Translations under genes and position numbers: made by a program | Part shown: positions 17,518 through 25,735 of the stretch, one piece after another | Layout: the number at the start of each line of letters is the position of its first letter | Position numbering within the stretch: position 1 is the stretch's first letter | Notes under the pieces: model-generated | What the model saw: the letters and a program-made list of their open reading frames with translations, nothing else | Databases searched by the model: none | What the model was told of the DNA's origin: nothing | Assembly: GCA_963747535.1 (NCBI GenBank) | Contig: CAVVFX010000009.1 | Location: 62,001 to 126,000 of the forward strand | Source: CAVVFX01 sp963747535 | GTDB taxonomy: Bacteria > Acidobacteriota > Terriglobia > Bryobacterales > Bryobacteraceae | Direction of reading: 5' to 3' | DNA: 64,000 nt

Positions 17518-18495
17518 ATGCGGAACCGGTCAATCATCTTCCTCTGGCTTCTGGGTTTCATCGCACCAACAGCGCACGCGAGCGTCACACTGTTGCTGGA
17601 GGAACCCTTTGGGACCTTTGGGGGCATGAACCCGACCGGACATGCCGCAGTCTATCTGTCTCGTGTTTGTGCGGACTCTCCAATCTCCTTGCGGCGATGC
17701 CGGGAGGGGGAACAGGGAGTGGTGATCAGCCGTTATCATCGTGTTTCCGGTTACGATTGGATCGCGATTCCCGTACTGCCGTATCTCTACGCCGTAGACC
17801 GGCCGGATCAGGTTCCCATGACCGTAAGCCCAAGAAACGTAGCAGCGCTACGGGACGCGTACCGGCGGCGATATCTGCGAGAGGTCGCGCCGGATACGGC
17901 GGACGGGGGCACGCCTGGGGGCGATTGGATCCAACTGGTCGGTGCGGCCTATGACCGAACTATCTACACGTTTGGGATCGAAACTACCGAGGGACAAGAC
18001 GACGAGTTCATTAGTACCCTCAACGCGCGTTCCAACGATGTTCGTTTCAATCTTCTGTTTCACAATTGCGCCGACTTCGTCCGGCATGCCATTGACTTCT
18101 ACTATCCGCACGCCATCCATCGCAGCATAGTCGCCGATGTCGGAATAATGACTCCGAAGCAGGCGGCCAAGAGCCTGTTGCGTTACAGCAAGCGACATCG
18201 GGATCTGCAATTCTCGAGTTTCGTCATACCGCAGGTTGCGGGAACGGTACATCGCAGCACTCCCATTCGTGGTGTGCTGGAGTCTTTGGTCCGGTCCAAG
18301 AGGTATGCTGTGCCGCTTGTTTCCGTGGCTGTGCTGCATCCTTATTTCGGCGGAAGCCTGGCCTTTGCCTGGATCGAGGGCGCAGACTTCAATCCGCGAC
18401 GCATCGCGGGACCGCAGAATCCCGAACTGAAGCCCGCGGAGATCGCAGCCGATTTAGAATCTAACCGGGTTGCTTCCCCGGCGGACGGCGAGTAA
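17518..18495 (+). CDS. Secreted protein with a probable permuted NlpC/P60-like (papain-fold) domain
   Basis: 325 aa. Signal peptide about residues 1-21 (cleavage after AHA). Two motifs stand out: NPTGHAAVYLSRVC early, and FNLLFHNCADFVRHAIDF about 150 residues later. A histidine in a strand followed by a cysteine at the head of a helix is the order of circularly permuted NlpC/P60 and LRAT-like thiol hydrolases, which cut amide bonds in peptidoglycan or lipids. This is inference from the motif pattern; no named family was identified. A hairpin (18480-18522) overlaps the stop codon. Confidence 0.75.
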   Translation: MRNRSIIFLWLLGFIAPTAHASVTLLLEEPFGTFGGMNPTGHAAVYLSRVCADSPISLRRCREGEQGVVISRYHRVSGYDWIAIPVLPYLYAVDRPDQVPMTVSPRNVAALRDAYRRRYLREVAPDTADGGTPGGDWIQLVGAAYDRTIYTFGIETTEGQDDEFISTLNARSNDVRFNLLFHNCADFVRHAIDFYYPHAIHRSIVADVGIMTPKQAAKSLLRYSKRHRDLQFSSFVIPQVAGTVHRSTPIRGVLESLVRSKRYAVPLVSVAVLHPYFGGSLAFAWIEGADFNPRRIAGPQNPELKPAEIAADLESNRVASPADGE

Positions 18496-18522
18496 AGTCG
18501 CCGGGACGACACGCCGTCCGCC
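18480..18522 (+). terminator. Hairpin over the stop codon of the NlpC-like gene
   Basis: An 11-bp perfect stem, GGCGGACGGCG (18480-18490) with CGCCGTCCGCC (18512-18522), encloses the TAA stop. There is no T run, so it may be an RNA-end stabiliser or a Rho-assisted terminator. Confidence 0.45.
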
Positions 18523-18616
18523 GCACGTCACGCGGCGTGGCTCCCATATTGTGCAAGCATGCTCTGCACAGTCGGCCGCCTGCCCCACCAGCGCAAACGT
18601 CGTAAGATGGCTTTTC

Positions 18617-19387
18617 ATGCAAAAAAATCTTGTTAAGCAGGCTCTGTCCGAAGGCCGCATGCAACTGGGGTGCGGATTTGGGTTTCTCCGTTCACCGGAA
18701 ATTCCGCGAATGCTTCTGGCTGCGGGCTTCCAGTGGGCCTTTATCGACACCGAGCACGGCGGTTTCGATCTTGAAACCGTACAGGACATCTGCCGCGTCT
18801 CCAATCTTATAGGCTTCTGTCCGGTCGTTCGCGTGGCGGATCTGCAATATCCGTTGGTCTCGCGAGCGCTCGATTGCGGCGCGGGCGGGATCATTTTCCC
18901 TCGCGTGGAATCGCCGGAGGCGCTGGAGAAGGCAGTGAGTTGGACTAAGTTCCCGCCAGCCGGCATTCGAGGCTACGGCCTGACTACCATCAGCACCAAC
19001 TATGAAGCGCTCAAGATCGGGGAAGTCATCGAACATTTGAACGCGAATACGCTGGTCTGTTTCCAGATCGAAACCAAGAAGGCGCTGGAGGCGCGGGACG
19101 AACTGCTTTCGGTTCCGGGGATCGACGCAGTGATGATCGGACCGGCGGATCTCTCCATTTCGCTGGGGGTGCCGGGAGAATTCCAGCATCCGAAAATGGT
19201 CGAGGCCATGGAGGCCATCCGCGATTCCTGCGTTCGCCACAAAGTCGCTCCGGGGACGCAGACGCGTACGCCGGCACTGGCCAAATTCTGGAAAGAGCGC
19301 GGTATGCTGTTCCTGGGCTGCAACAACGAAGCCGGCATGCTCATGGAACGCGCCCACGAAATCGCCAAAGACATTAAGGATTCATGA
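18617..19387 (+). CDS. HpcH/HpaI-type aldolase (2-keto-3-deoxy sugar acid aldolase family)
   Basis: 256 aa from the ATG at 18617; the in-frame extension upstream runs through a GC-rich hairpin and is not protein-like. The class II aldolase core is clear: FIDTEHGGFD, IIFPRVESPEALEKA, CFQIETKKALE with the metal-binding Glu, and MIGPADLSISLGVPG with the metal-binding Asp. Family members split 2-keto-3-deoxy acids (for example 2-dehydro-3-deoxyglucarate or 4-hydroxy-2-oxoheptanedioate) into pyruvate and an aldehyde. The exact substrate is open. It overlaps the M28 peptidase start by four bases (ATGA). Confidence 0.92.
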   Translation: MQKNLVKQALSEGRMQLGCGFGFLRSPEIPRMLLAAGFQWAFIDTEHGGFDLETVQDICRVSNLIGFCPVVRVADLQYPLVSRALDCGAGGIIFPRVESPEALEKAVSWTKFPPAGIRGYGLTTISTNYEALKIGEVIEHLNANTLVCFQIETKKALEARDELLSVPGIDAVMIGPADLSISLGVPGEFQHPKMVEAMEAIRDSCVRHKVAPGTQTRTPALAKFWKERGMLFLGCNNEAGMLMERAHEIAKDIKDS

Positions 19388-20892
19388 AGTCTCTTTTCGC
19401 GCCGATCGTCTATTGGGGCGCCTGTTGCACTTTGCTGGCGCAGTCGGGTCTGCACCTGGCCGCTGGTCCCGAGGTACAGGCGGCTCTCGATCGCATCAGC
19501 GCGGACTCGCTGCGCGGCCACCTTTCGTTCATCGCCTCCGACGCCCTGGAAGGCCGCAATACACCGTCGCGCGGCCTCGATATTGCCGCGGAGTACATCG
19601 CTGCCCAGTTCCGCCGCGCCGGTCTGGACGCTCCGGTCGACGGCGGATATTTTCAGAACGCCAATTTCTTTCAACTCACGCGGGCAGCAAGCGGCTTTTC
19701 GCTTACGCTGGAGAACCACGGCAAAGCGAACGTGGAGAGCGTGAATGTCGCCGCACCGGATGCGATGGTCGTGCGCGGGAATTCCGCCGTCAATCTCGAT
19801 TCCGTGCCGCTCTACAAACTCTCGTCCGGTAAGGCTGTGCCCGACGACCTGGCGGGTAAGGTGGTCCTGATCGAGGGGCGGGGAGGCGCTGCGCTCATGC
19901 GTTCGCTGCGCGAAAAGAGGCCGGCCCTGATTATCACTACTACCCGCAGCAGGGGTGGTGGTGCCGGTGGTGGAATTGGGCCAGCGCACGAACTGGTGGC
20001 TGCCGATCTGATCGACGCTCCGGCGATACCGGTACTGGCCGTGCGCGGCGATGTGGCGAGCAAGATCCTGCAGAACCTGCCGGACGGAGTGACAGCTACG
20101 ACCGTCACGCTGCATGCGCCGGCTCCGCGGCGCGAGCCGGTGAAACTGCGCAACGTAATCGGCGTAGTTCGCGGCTCCGACCCGCAATTGCAAGATACCT
20201 ACATCCTGGTGACCGCGCACTACGACCATCTGGGAATGAAACCGGCGGGTGAAGGTGACCGGATTTACAACGGAGCCAACGATGACGGCAGCGGCACGGT
20301 GTCGGTAATCGAACTGGCCAGTGCCGTAGCGGCGATGCATCCGCATCCCCGGCGAAGCATCGTGTTCATGACCGTCTTCGGCGAAGAAGAAGGCCTGCTG
20401 GGATCTCAATACTATAGCCGCCATCCGGTGTTTCCGCTAAACCGGACCGTGGCCGACATCAACCTCGAACAGATCGGAAGAACGGACGATAGCGAGGGTC
20501 CGCAGGTCAAAGCCGCCACGTTCACAGGCTTTACCTATTCGGACCTGCCGGCACTTTTTGCCGACGCCGGTAAGATGACCGGCGTCAAAGTTTACGACCG
20601 TAACACCGGCGATGACCCATTTTTTGCGCGCAGCGATAATCAGGCGCTGGCCGATGCGGGTGTTCCGTCACATACCGTCGCGGTGGGGTTGGAATACCCC
20701 GATTATCACCAGGTTGGTGATAAATGGAACAAAATCGATTACACTAATATGGCATCTGTCGACCGAATGCTGGGACTTGGAATTATCAGTCTGGCGGATG
20801 ATCCTGAGCCCCCGAAGTGGAACGAGGCCAATCACCATACCGCGAAGTACCTGAATGCGTGGAAGAGCCTTCACGCAGCCCCGAAAAACTGA
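19384..20892 (+). CDS. Secreted M28-family zinc aminopeptidase with PA insert
   Basis: 502 aa. N-terminal signal region (about 1-24), then the helical start of M28 peptidases (LRGHLSFIASDALEGRNTPS), a protease-associated insert (about 110-240), and the di-zinc catalytic domain: TAHYDHLG (His, Asp), NGANDDGSG (bridging Asp), FGEEEGLLGS (catalytic Glu and metal Glu), and PSHTV near the end for the last His. It trims N-terminal amino acids from peptides in the periplasm or outside. Starts at an ATGA overlap with the aldolase gene, suggesting translational coupling. Confidence 0.94.
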   Translation: MKSLFAPIVYWGACCTLLAQSGLHLAAGPEVQAALDRISADSLRGHLSFIASDALEGRNTPSRGLDIAAEYIAAQFRRAGLDAPVDGGYFQNANFFQLTRAASGFSLTLENHGKANVESVNVAAPDAMVVRGNSAVNLDSVPLYKLSSGKAVPDDLAGKVVLIEGRGGAALMRSLREKRPALIITTTRSRGGGAGGGIGPAHELVAADLIDAPAIPVLAVRGDVASKILQNLPDGVTATTVTLHAPAPRREPVKLRNVIGVVRGSDPQLQDTYILVTAHYDHLGMKPAGEGDRIYNGANDDGSGTVSVIELASAVAAMHPHPRRSIVFMTVFGEEEGLLGSQYYSRHPVFPLNRTVADINLEQIGRTDDSEGPQVKAATFTGFTYSDLPALFADAGKMTGVKVYDRNTGDDPFFARSDNQALADAGVPSHTVAVGLEYPDYHQVGDKWNKIDYTNMASVDRMLGLGIISLADDPEPPKWNEANHHTAKYLNAWKSLHAAPKN

Positions 20893-21539
20893 CGCTGCGG
20901 CCGGAACTTGGTTATATCCTGCCATTCGCGGTATTTATCGCTTTGCTGGCGATAGGCGAGCTTGTCCACATACCACAGGCTGCCCGTTTTATTACGGTAC
21001 TGGCGACGCTGGCGATTTTCTCTCGCGGGCTGCTGCCGCTTCGGCCATCCCGCTTCCTGGCGAGCGTGCTCCTGGGAGTCGGTGTCTTCTTTATCTGGGT
21101 CGCGCCGGATCTGCTGATTCCGGGGTATCGAAACTTCTTCCTGTTCTCCAATTCGATTATCGGCCTCAAAACCACGACCCTGCCCGCCGATCAGGTCAGC
21201 CCGGTATTTCTGGTGTTCCGCGTCTTAGGCAGCGTGATCACGATTCCTATTATTGAAGAGCTTTTTTGGCGCGGCTGGATGATGCGTTGGGTCGTCGCGA
21301 AGGACTTCACCCGGATTCCGATCGGCACTTACGACGCCGAGGCGTTCTGGATGGTCGCAATACTGTTCGCGTCCGAACACGGACCTTACTGGGATGTCGG
21401 TTTGGTGGCCGGAGTGATTTATAACTGTTGGGCAATCCGGACCAGGAACCTGACGGACTGCGTGATCGCCCATGCGGTAACGAACGCCTGCCTGGCGATC
21501 TACGTTATTGGGTGGGGTCAGTGGCAGTATTGGCTGTAG
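20859..21539 (+). CDS. CPBP-family intramembrane metalloprotease (CAAX protease-related)
   Basis: 226 aa, eight or so membrane helices. The CPBP (Rce1/Abi) motifs are complete: EELFWRGWMMRW (EExxxR), ASEHGPYWDVG (FxxxH type) and the closing HAVTNACLAIY (HxxxN). Those Glu/His residues form the metal site of the family. GTG at 20859 is chosen because upstream codons are hydrophilic and lie inside the M28 gene; the overlap is 34 bases. The overall size and helix order recall the CAAX-like proteins linked to PEP-CTERM/exosortase systems, but no exosortase is seen here. Confidence 0.85.
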   Translation: MEEPSRSPEKLTLRPELGYILPFAVFIALLAIGELVHIPQAARFITVLATLAIFSRGLLPLRPSRFLASVLLGVGVFFIWVAPDLLIPGYRNFFLFSNSIIGLKTTTLPADQVSPVFLVFRVLGSVITIPIIEELFWRGWMMRWVVAKDFTRIPIGTYDAEAFWMVAILFASEHGPYWDVGLVAGVIYNCWAIRTRNLTDCVIAHAVTNACLAIYVIGWGQWQYWL

Positions 21540-21576
21540 GTTGCAGTCGCCAGTTGTCAGTCTCAGCCTTCAGTTG

Positions 21577-22575
21577 TCAGTCTTTCCAGTCAGCCAGGAA
21601 GATGTTGAATTCGTAGCGGCTCTTAGCTCCTTTGTCTGAGCAATAGACCAGAGTCTTTCCATCAGGGGAGAATTCAGGAAACGAGGTGAAGCCGTCGAAG
21701 TCGGTTACCTGCGTGAGGCCGGAGCCATCAAGGTTCACCATGAAAAGTTCGAATTTTCGACCATCACAGTTGTGTTTATTGGACGCGAAGAGGATTCGCT
21801 TCCCATCCGGCGTGAAGGTAGGCGCGAAGCTGGCGCAGCCGAAATCCGTGATCACTTTCGCGTTCTTGCCATTGGCATCGGCGACAACCAGTTCCATTTT
21901 CATGGGTGCGGTGAGGTTGTCTTTGAGCAACGAGCGGTACCGATCCATGTCCTGCGGCGTCCTGGGATAGTTCGCGCGCCACACCAGTTTCTTGCCGTCA
22001 CGGGAGAAGACCGCGCCGCCGTCATAGCCTTCTTTGGTGGTGATACGCGTCTTCTGCGAGCCATCGGTCTTCATGGTCCACAGGTCGAGGTCGCCGGACG
22101 CGAGCGAAGTAAAGACAATGCGGCCGGTCCTCCAGTTGATGGTGGCTTCCGCATCGTAGCCGGGCGCCGTCGTCAGCTTCTTTTCGATCTTGCCATCGTC
22201 GGTGGCGAGATAGATGTCATAGCTCGGAAAGATACCCCAGACATAGCCTTTGCTGCGGTCTGGCGGAGTGGGACATTTTTCACCGCCTTCATGGGTAGAG
22301 GCATAAACAATATGGCGATTGTCGGCGAGGAAGTAGGCGCAGGTGGTGCGGCCTTTACCGGTCGAGACGACATGCGGGTTGCTGCCGTCGGCATTCATGA
22401 TGAAGATCTGGTCACAGTCGTATGGGGAGCGCGTGGATTGGAAGATGAGGCGCTTTCCGTCGGGCGACCAGTAGGCTTCGGCATTGGAGCCACCATCGGT
22501 AAGCTGGCGGATATTGTCGAGGCGCGGAGCCGCCACGGCGCTGATGGCGATGAAGAGCGTGAAGAGAAGGCGCAT
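21577..22575 (-). CDS. Secreted TolB-like PD40 beta-propeller protein
   Basis: 332 aa from the ATG at 22575, which begins a signal peptide (MRLLFTLFIAISAVAA); the longer frame upstream runs into a repeat element. Repeats with the PD40 signature occur about six times: SPDGKRLIFQS, GRIVFTS, SRDGKKLVW, TPDGKRILFAS, SPDGKTLVYCS, with IFIMNADGS, LWTMKTDGS and LFMVNLDGS between them. This builds a six-bladed propeller as in TolB. Probable periplasmic binding role; no enzyme domain is attached. Convergent with the CPBP gene; the short gap has CAGTTGTCAGTC words. Confidence 0.87.
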   Translation of the reverse strand: MRLLFTLFIAISAVAAPRLDNIRQLTDGGSNAEAYWSPDGKRLIFQSTRSPYDCDQIFIMNADGSNPHVVSTGKGRTTCAYFLADNRHIVYASTHEGGEKCPTPPDRSKGYVWGIFPSYDIYLATDDGKIEKKLTTAPGYDAEATINWRTGRIVFTSLASGDLDLWTMKTDGSQKTRITTKEGYDGGAVFSRDGKKLVWRANYPRTPQDMDRYRSLLKDNLTAPMKMELVVADANGKNAKVITDFGCASFAPTFTPDGKRILFASNKHNCDGRKFELFMVNLDGSGLTQVTDFDGFTSFPEFSPDGKTLVYCSDKGAKSRYEFNIFLADWKD

Positions 22576-22981
22576 GTTCTTTATTTTAGGCGGATGCGCT
22601 GGTACCAAGTTGCGAAAGTTCGCGCACCACTCCCTAAGGAGCTGTGAAAAAATCGGCCGCAAGCGGCCGAGGCAGGCGAAACCGCCTGCCCCACCATTGG
22701 CAACACAGGACTTGCAGTGGTGGCGCAGGCGCTTTCGCCTGCGGCCTTTGATTTTTTCTCACCTTCTAACGGTCGCGGCTCGGAAGTCATTGCTGAGCCG
22801 CGCGCAAGCAAGCAGTGCTGTACGCGAGTTTCTGCAAGTTGGTACTAGGTGCACGGGCACGTCTATCAAACGGTGCTGGTTAAGGAGGACTGAATAGGTA
22901 ACACCAGGACCGTACTATCCCCAGTACTATTCCCTATCCGTGGGTAAAGTGGAACACTCCATTAGTGGAGGATTTTCGGGC
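22576..22981. other. Intergenic region holding a 249-bp inverted-repeat element
   Basis: Most of this 406-bp gap is the element annotated at 22600-22848. The rest (22849-22981) should carry the promoter of the 22982 gene; GGAGGATTTTCGGGC before the ATG gives a weakly placed Shine-Dalgarno. Confidence 0.6.
22600..22848. mobile_element. MITE-like non-coding element with GTACCAA inverted ends (long copy)
   Basis: The left end GGTACCAAGTTGCGAAAGTT (22601 on) is matched in inverse by the right end, whose complement reads GTACCAACTTGCAGAAAC. Inside are a CGGCCGC-AA-GCGGCCG hairpin, GGCAGGCG-AAAC-CGCCTGCC, CGCAGGCG-CTTT-CGCCTGCG, and CGCGGCTC/GAGCCGCG (22774-22802). No coding frame. Shorter relatives lie at 17096-17175 and 26605-26708. 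Likely a non-autonomous element; no transposase was seen in the window. Confidence 0.7.
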
Positions 22982-23362
22982 ATGGTAAAGGCTTCTTTGG
23001 TTTTGTTGGCTGTCCTATTGGCTGGTCCGGCATGCGCAGAGGATGGCGGGGGACGCTGGGCCAAACGTTTATGGAAGGCTAGCGTGGCCGCGGTTGCAGC
23101 AGGGTCGATTGTGGACATGCAGTCGAGTCTGGGAAAGCACGAGACCAATGGATTGCTGGCCAACCAGCAGGGGGTCTTTTCGGCCCAGGGGATCGGGCTG
23201 AAACTAGCCCTTGCAGGAGCGGCGATCGGGGCGCAGCAATACCTGCTGCACCGGCATCCGGCAGCTTCGGGATATAAGACCGGAGCGCTGATCAACTTCG
23301 CAGTCGCCGGCACGCTGACCGGGGTCGCGGTGCACAACTACGGGAACCGGGTCGTCCAGTAA
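22982..23362 (+). CDS. Small exported protein with glycine/alanine-rich helices, unknown function
   Basis: 126 aa from ATG 22982 (a GTG at 22940 would add 14 residues before the signal). Signal peptide 1-20 ending ACAED. The mature part has a hydrophobic helix (VAAVAAGSIVDMQSS), an HETN stretch and two further weakly hydrophobic helices, so it may sit in or on a membrane. No family recognised. It is convergent with the DUF3500 gene; a GCGGTCC/GGACCGC hairpin sits between. Confidence 0.7.
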   Translation: MVKASLVLLAVLLAGPACAEDGGGRWAKRLWKASVAAVAAGSIVDMQSSLGKHETNGLLANQQGVFSAQGIGLKLALAGAAIGAQQYLLHRHPAASGYKTGALINFAVAGTLTGVAVHNYGNRVVQ

Positions 23363-23389
23363 ATCGGCCATGCCCGCGAGATGTCCCGA

Positions 23390-23407
23390 GCGGTCCAGGC
23401 GGACCGC
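23390..23407. terminator. Hairpin between convergent genes
   Basis: GCGGTCC and GGACCGC form a perfect 7-bp stem with an AGGC loop. It lies between convergent stops (23362 and 23425), suggesting a two-way terminator, although a T run is missing. Confidence 0.4.
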
Positions 23408-23424
23408 CCCATAACCGCAGGTGA

Positions 23425-24462
23425 CTAACCGCCGTGGCTTTCCTTGTAGTGCTCTTTCAGCACATCCATGCCCCAGTCGCCGTTGAAATCCCGCCAGACC
23501 GAGTGAATGTGATTAGCGTTATCCTGGGTGCAATCGTACTCCACCAGGAAGGACGGAGACTGCACACGATAATAGTGCGGTCCGCCGCGCTCCACGACGC
23601 CGGCCCAGGCGAAGTAGATGTTCTTTCCTGCAGCCTTGACCTGCTCCATGCGAGCCTGCGCCAGTTGCTCCGGCATGTTCTCGGCGTACATGCCGAGCAG
23701 ATCCATGAGCAGGCCGAACTGCTTATCGTTCATCTTGGACGCCGAGAGCCCGGACGGCTGGCCCTTCAGCGCGGCCTGCCGGGAGTTGGTCGTCAGGATG
23801 TCTTTGTAAGCTTCCTTGTCCACGAGGGCGATCTTCTGTTGATCGGCGGTGAGCGATTCCATCACGCTTCGCCCCAGGTCCTCTTCCTGCGCCAGGACGC
23901 GAAGTCCTTTGCGGGGTCCTTGCAGCACTTCCCTGGGATTGCTCCCGAAGAAACTGGGCGTATCGGCAACTTTGCCTCCCATGATGGTGAAGTTCTGGCT
24001 GACGTGATGGCCTTCCACGCGGAAGCCCCAGGGTTTGCTGTCCGAGGGCGTGCCGAAAATGCTGAAGTAGTACTTCTCGGGATTGCGGCGCTCGCCGTCA
24101 TCCTTCTCCAGGATGCGGAGCACGTCTTCCAGGCTCATGATGGTTTCGGCTTTGATGAAGCCCTGCTGGCTGAGTCCGGAAGCCAGGAGAGCGGTGGCGA
24201 GGCGTTTCTGGTACGGCGACATCTCGCGGACTTGCAGTCCCTTACGGGGAACCGGCGTGTAGAACCAGTTCTCACGCTCGTCACTATCGAACGGAATCAC
24301 GGCGATAGCCTTTTGTTCGGGCGTCAGAGTGGCCAGAAAATGATTGGCAGCCTGGGTGATCACGGATACGGAATCCACCCGGTGGTATGCAGACATGAGA
24401 AGTAAGCCTCCAATTCCAATGGCGGCGAATCTGAGAAGAAGGTGCTTCACGGCGTTCTCCAT
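23425..24462 (-). CDS. Exported DUF3500-family protein
   Basis: 345 aa from ATG 24462; the signal-anchor begins MENAVKHLLLRFAAIGIGGL. DUF3500 hallmarks: a helix of LATLTPEQKAIAVIPFDSDERENWFYTP, SPYQKRLATALLASGLSQQG, then the aromatic-rich core (KPWGFRVEGHHVSQNFTI) and a C-terminal DCTQDNANHIHSVWRD. The last segment is rich in Asp, His and Asn, suggesting a metal site. Function of the family is not established. It is exported, so it acts in the periplasm or outside. Confidence 0.88.
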   Translation of the reverse strand: MENAVKHLLLRFAAIGIGGLLLMSAYHRVDSVSVITQAANHFLATLTPEQKAIAVIPFDSDERENWFYTPVPRKGLQVREMSPYQKRLATALLASGLSQQGFIKAETIMSLEDVLRILEKDDGERRNPEKYYFSIFGTPSDSKPWGFRVEGHHVSQNFTIMGGKVADTPSFFGSNPREVLQGPRKGLRVLAQEEDLGRSVMESLTADQQKIALVDKEAYKDILTTNSRQAALKGQPSGLSASKMNDKQFGLLMDLLGMYAENMPEQLAQARMEQVKAAGKNIYFAWAGVVERGGPHYYRVQSPSFLVEYDCTQDNANHIHSVWRDFNGDWGMDVLKEHYKESHGG

Positions 24463-24524
24463 CTGCCGGCGCGAGAATGACGACGTCGCGCATCGGCTCA
24501 ATACAATCTATCAGAAAACGCTGT

Positions 24525-24692
24525 TCGTTTTTCGTAGTCCGTTTTCCGCTATGCGCCGCGGGTTGAGACCGGTGACGGATGGCGGACGACGGATAACTCT
24601 GTAGAAATCGTTGGCCGCTTTTCGTTGTCCGGTTTCCGCGCCGGAGCGCGTTGAGACCGGCGACGGATAGCGGATAACTGACGACGGATAAC
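24525..24692. repeat. Tandem pair of about 75-bp intergenic repeats
   Basis: Copy 1 (24525-24598) and copy 2 (24616-24692) share TTTTCGT.GTCCG, TTTCCGC, GGTTGAGACCGG/GCGTTGAGACCGG and GACGACGGATAAC. Each is made of inverted GTCCG/CGGAC words and could fold as a long weak hairpin. It fills the gap between two reverse-strand genes. Confidence 0.6.
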
Positions 24693-24695
24693 GCC

Positions 24696-25595
24696 TTAGA
24701 ACGGGAAATCGCGCGCCGCGGTCTGAACTGCGATCGGCTTATTGAGGAACCGGTACGGATTCACTGGCGCCGCGCCGACACGTACCTCATAGTGCAGATG
24801 CGGTCCCGTGCTGCGACCGGTCATGCCCACCAGGCCAACTACGTCGCCTTGGCGCACCATCTGGCCAGGCATCACGTTGACGCGGGACAGGTGGCCGTAA
24901 TAAGTCTGGTAGCCATTGCCGTGATCCACTACCACGAGCCGTCCATACCCGCCGTACCCGCTGCTCATGCCGGCCTGTACCACCACGCCGTCCGCTGTCG
25001 CCGTGACGCGGGTCCCAATCGAGGATGAGATATCAATACCCGTGTGGTAGGCGCCTTCTCCCGAAAATGGGTCGGAGCGAACGCCGTAGCCGCTTTCGAG
25101 ACGTCCCATGACCGGCCATCCCGCCGGGACCATGGTTTGCCGCAGAACCGATCGGGATTCGCTCGCAGTCATTCGCGAGGGAGATGCACTGTTCCGGAGG
25201 TAGTCGTATTCAGCCACCGATTCCGATAAAGTCGGGGTAAGCCGCGCTTCGGCAATCAGGTCTGCCGGCCCCTCCAGTTTCTGTTTAATCCCGTAGGCCA
25301 CGGTAACCTGTTCGGCGAACATCTGGAGCGTCGCCAGTTGTTCGTTGGTCTGGTTCACCGTGCGCTGCAGGCGCGCGTACCGGGCCCGCAGATTCTCGGC
25401 CTCGTTGCGCAGGGAATTGTAGTTGGAAACCTTTAGGGCCATCCGCGCGTAGACCGATACGACACCCGCCAGCGAGATGAGACCGAAAACCGCCAGCATC
25501 AAAATCCCGTATACAAACTTTTGGGGGATATGCACCCGGCGTAAGCGTCCGTGGAGGCTGTGAGCGAGAACGACGATAAAATAATCTTGCTTCAA
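24696..25595 (-). CDS. M23-family (LytM-type) metallopeptidase, membrane-anchored
   Basis: 299 aa. N-terminal transmembrane helix (about 28-50), a coiled-coil segment (NSLRNEAENLRARYARLQRT, about 58-95), a linker, then the LytM domain: YHTGIDISSSIGT (first His and Asp of the zinc site) and GPHLHYEVRV (HxH). The catalytic motifs are intact, so it should cut peptidoglycan cross-links, and the coiled coil is like that of MepM/YebA-type and sporulation M23 proteins. It stands alone upstream of the divergent ABC permease. Confidence 0.92.
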   Translation of the reverse strand: MKQDYFIVVLAHSLHGRLRRVHIPQKFVYGILMLAVFGLISLAGVVSVYARMALKVSNYNSLRNEAENLRARYARLQRTVNQTNEQLATLQMFAEQVTVAYGIKQKLEGPADLIAEARLTPTLSESVAEYDYLRNSASPSRMTASESRSVLRQTMVPAGWPVMGRLESGYGVRSDPFSGEGAYHTGIDISSSIGTRVTATADGVVVQAGMSSGYGGYGRLVVVDHGNGYQTYYGHLSRVNVMPGQMVRQGDVVGLVGMTGRSTGPHLHYEVRVGAAPVNPYRFLNKPIAVQTAARDFPF

Positions 25596-25688
25596 ATCGA
25601 ATTCTCCTTTCCAGAGCTGCTAAAGGCACACTTCACCTCCAGTCAAACTCCATCCCCTCCGACAGATGTACAGAAACAAGAAGGTTAA

Positions 25689-25703
25689 CAACCTTTAAGG
25701 TTG
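25689..25703. promoter_or_regulatory. Palindrome upstream of the ABC permease
   Basis: CAACCTTTAAGGTTG is a near-perfect 15-bp palindrome in an AT-rich stretch 33 bases before the 25736 start, in the gap between two divergent genes. It could be an operator; this is only positional inference. Confidence 0.3.
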
Positions 25704-25735
25704 CTGTCAAGGTAAAATCCTGCTACTATCCCGAC

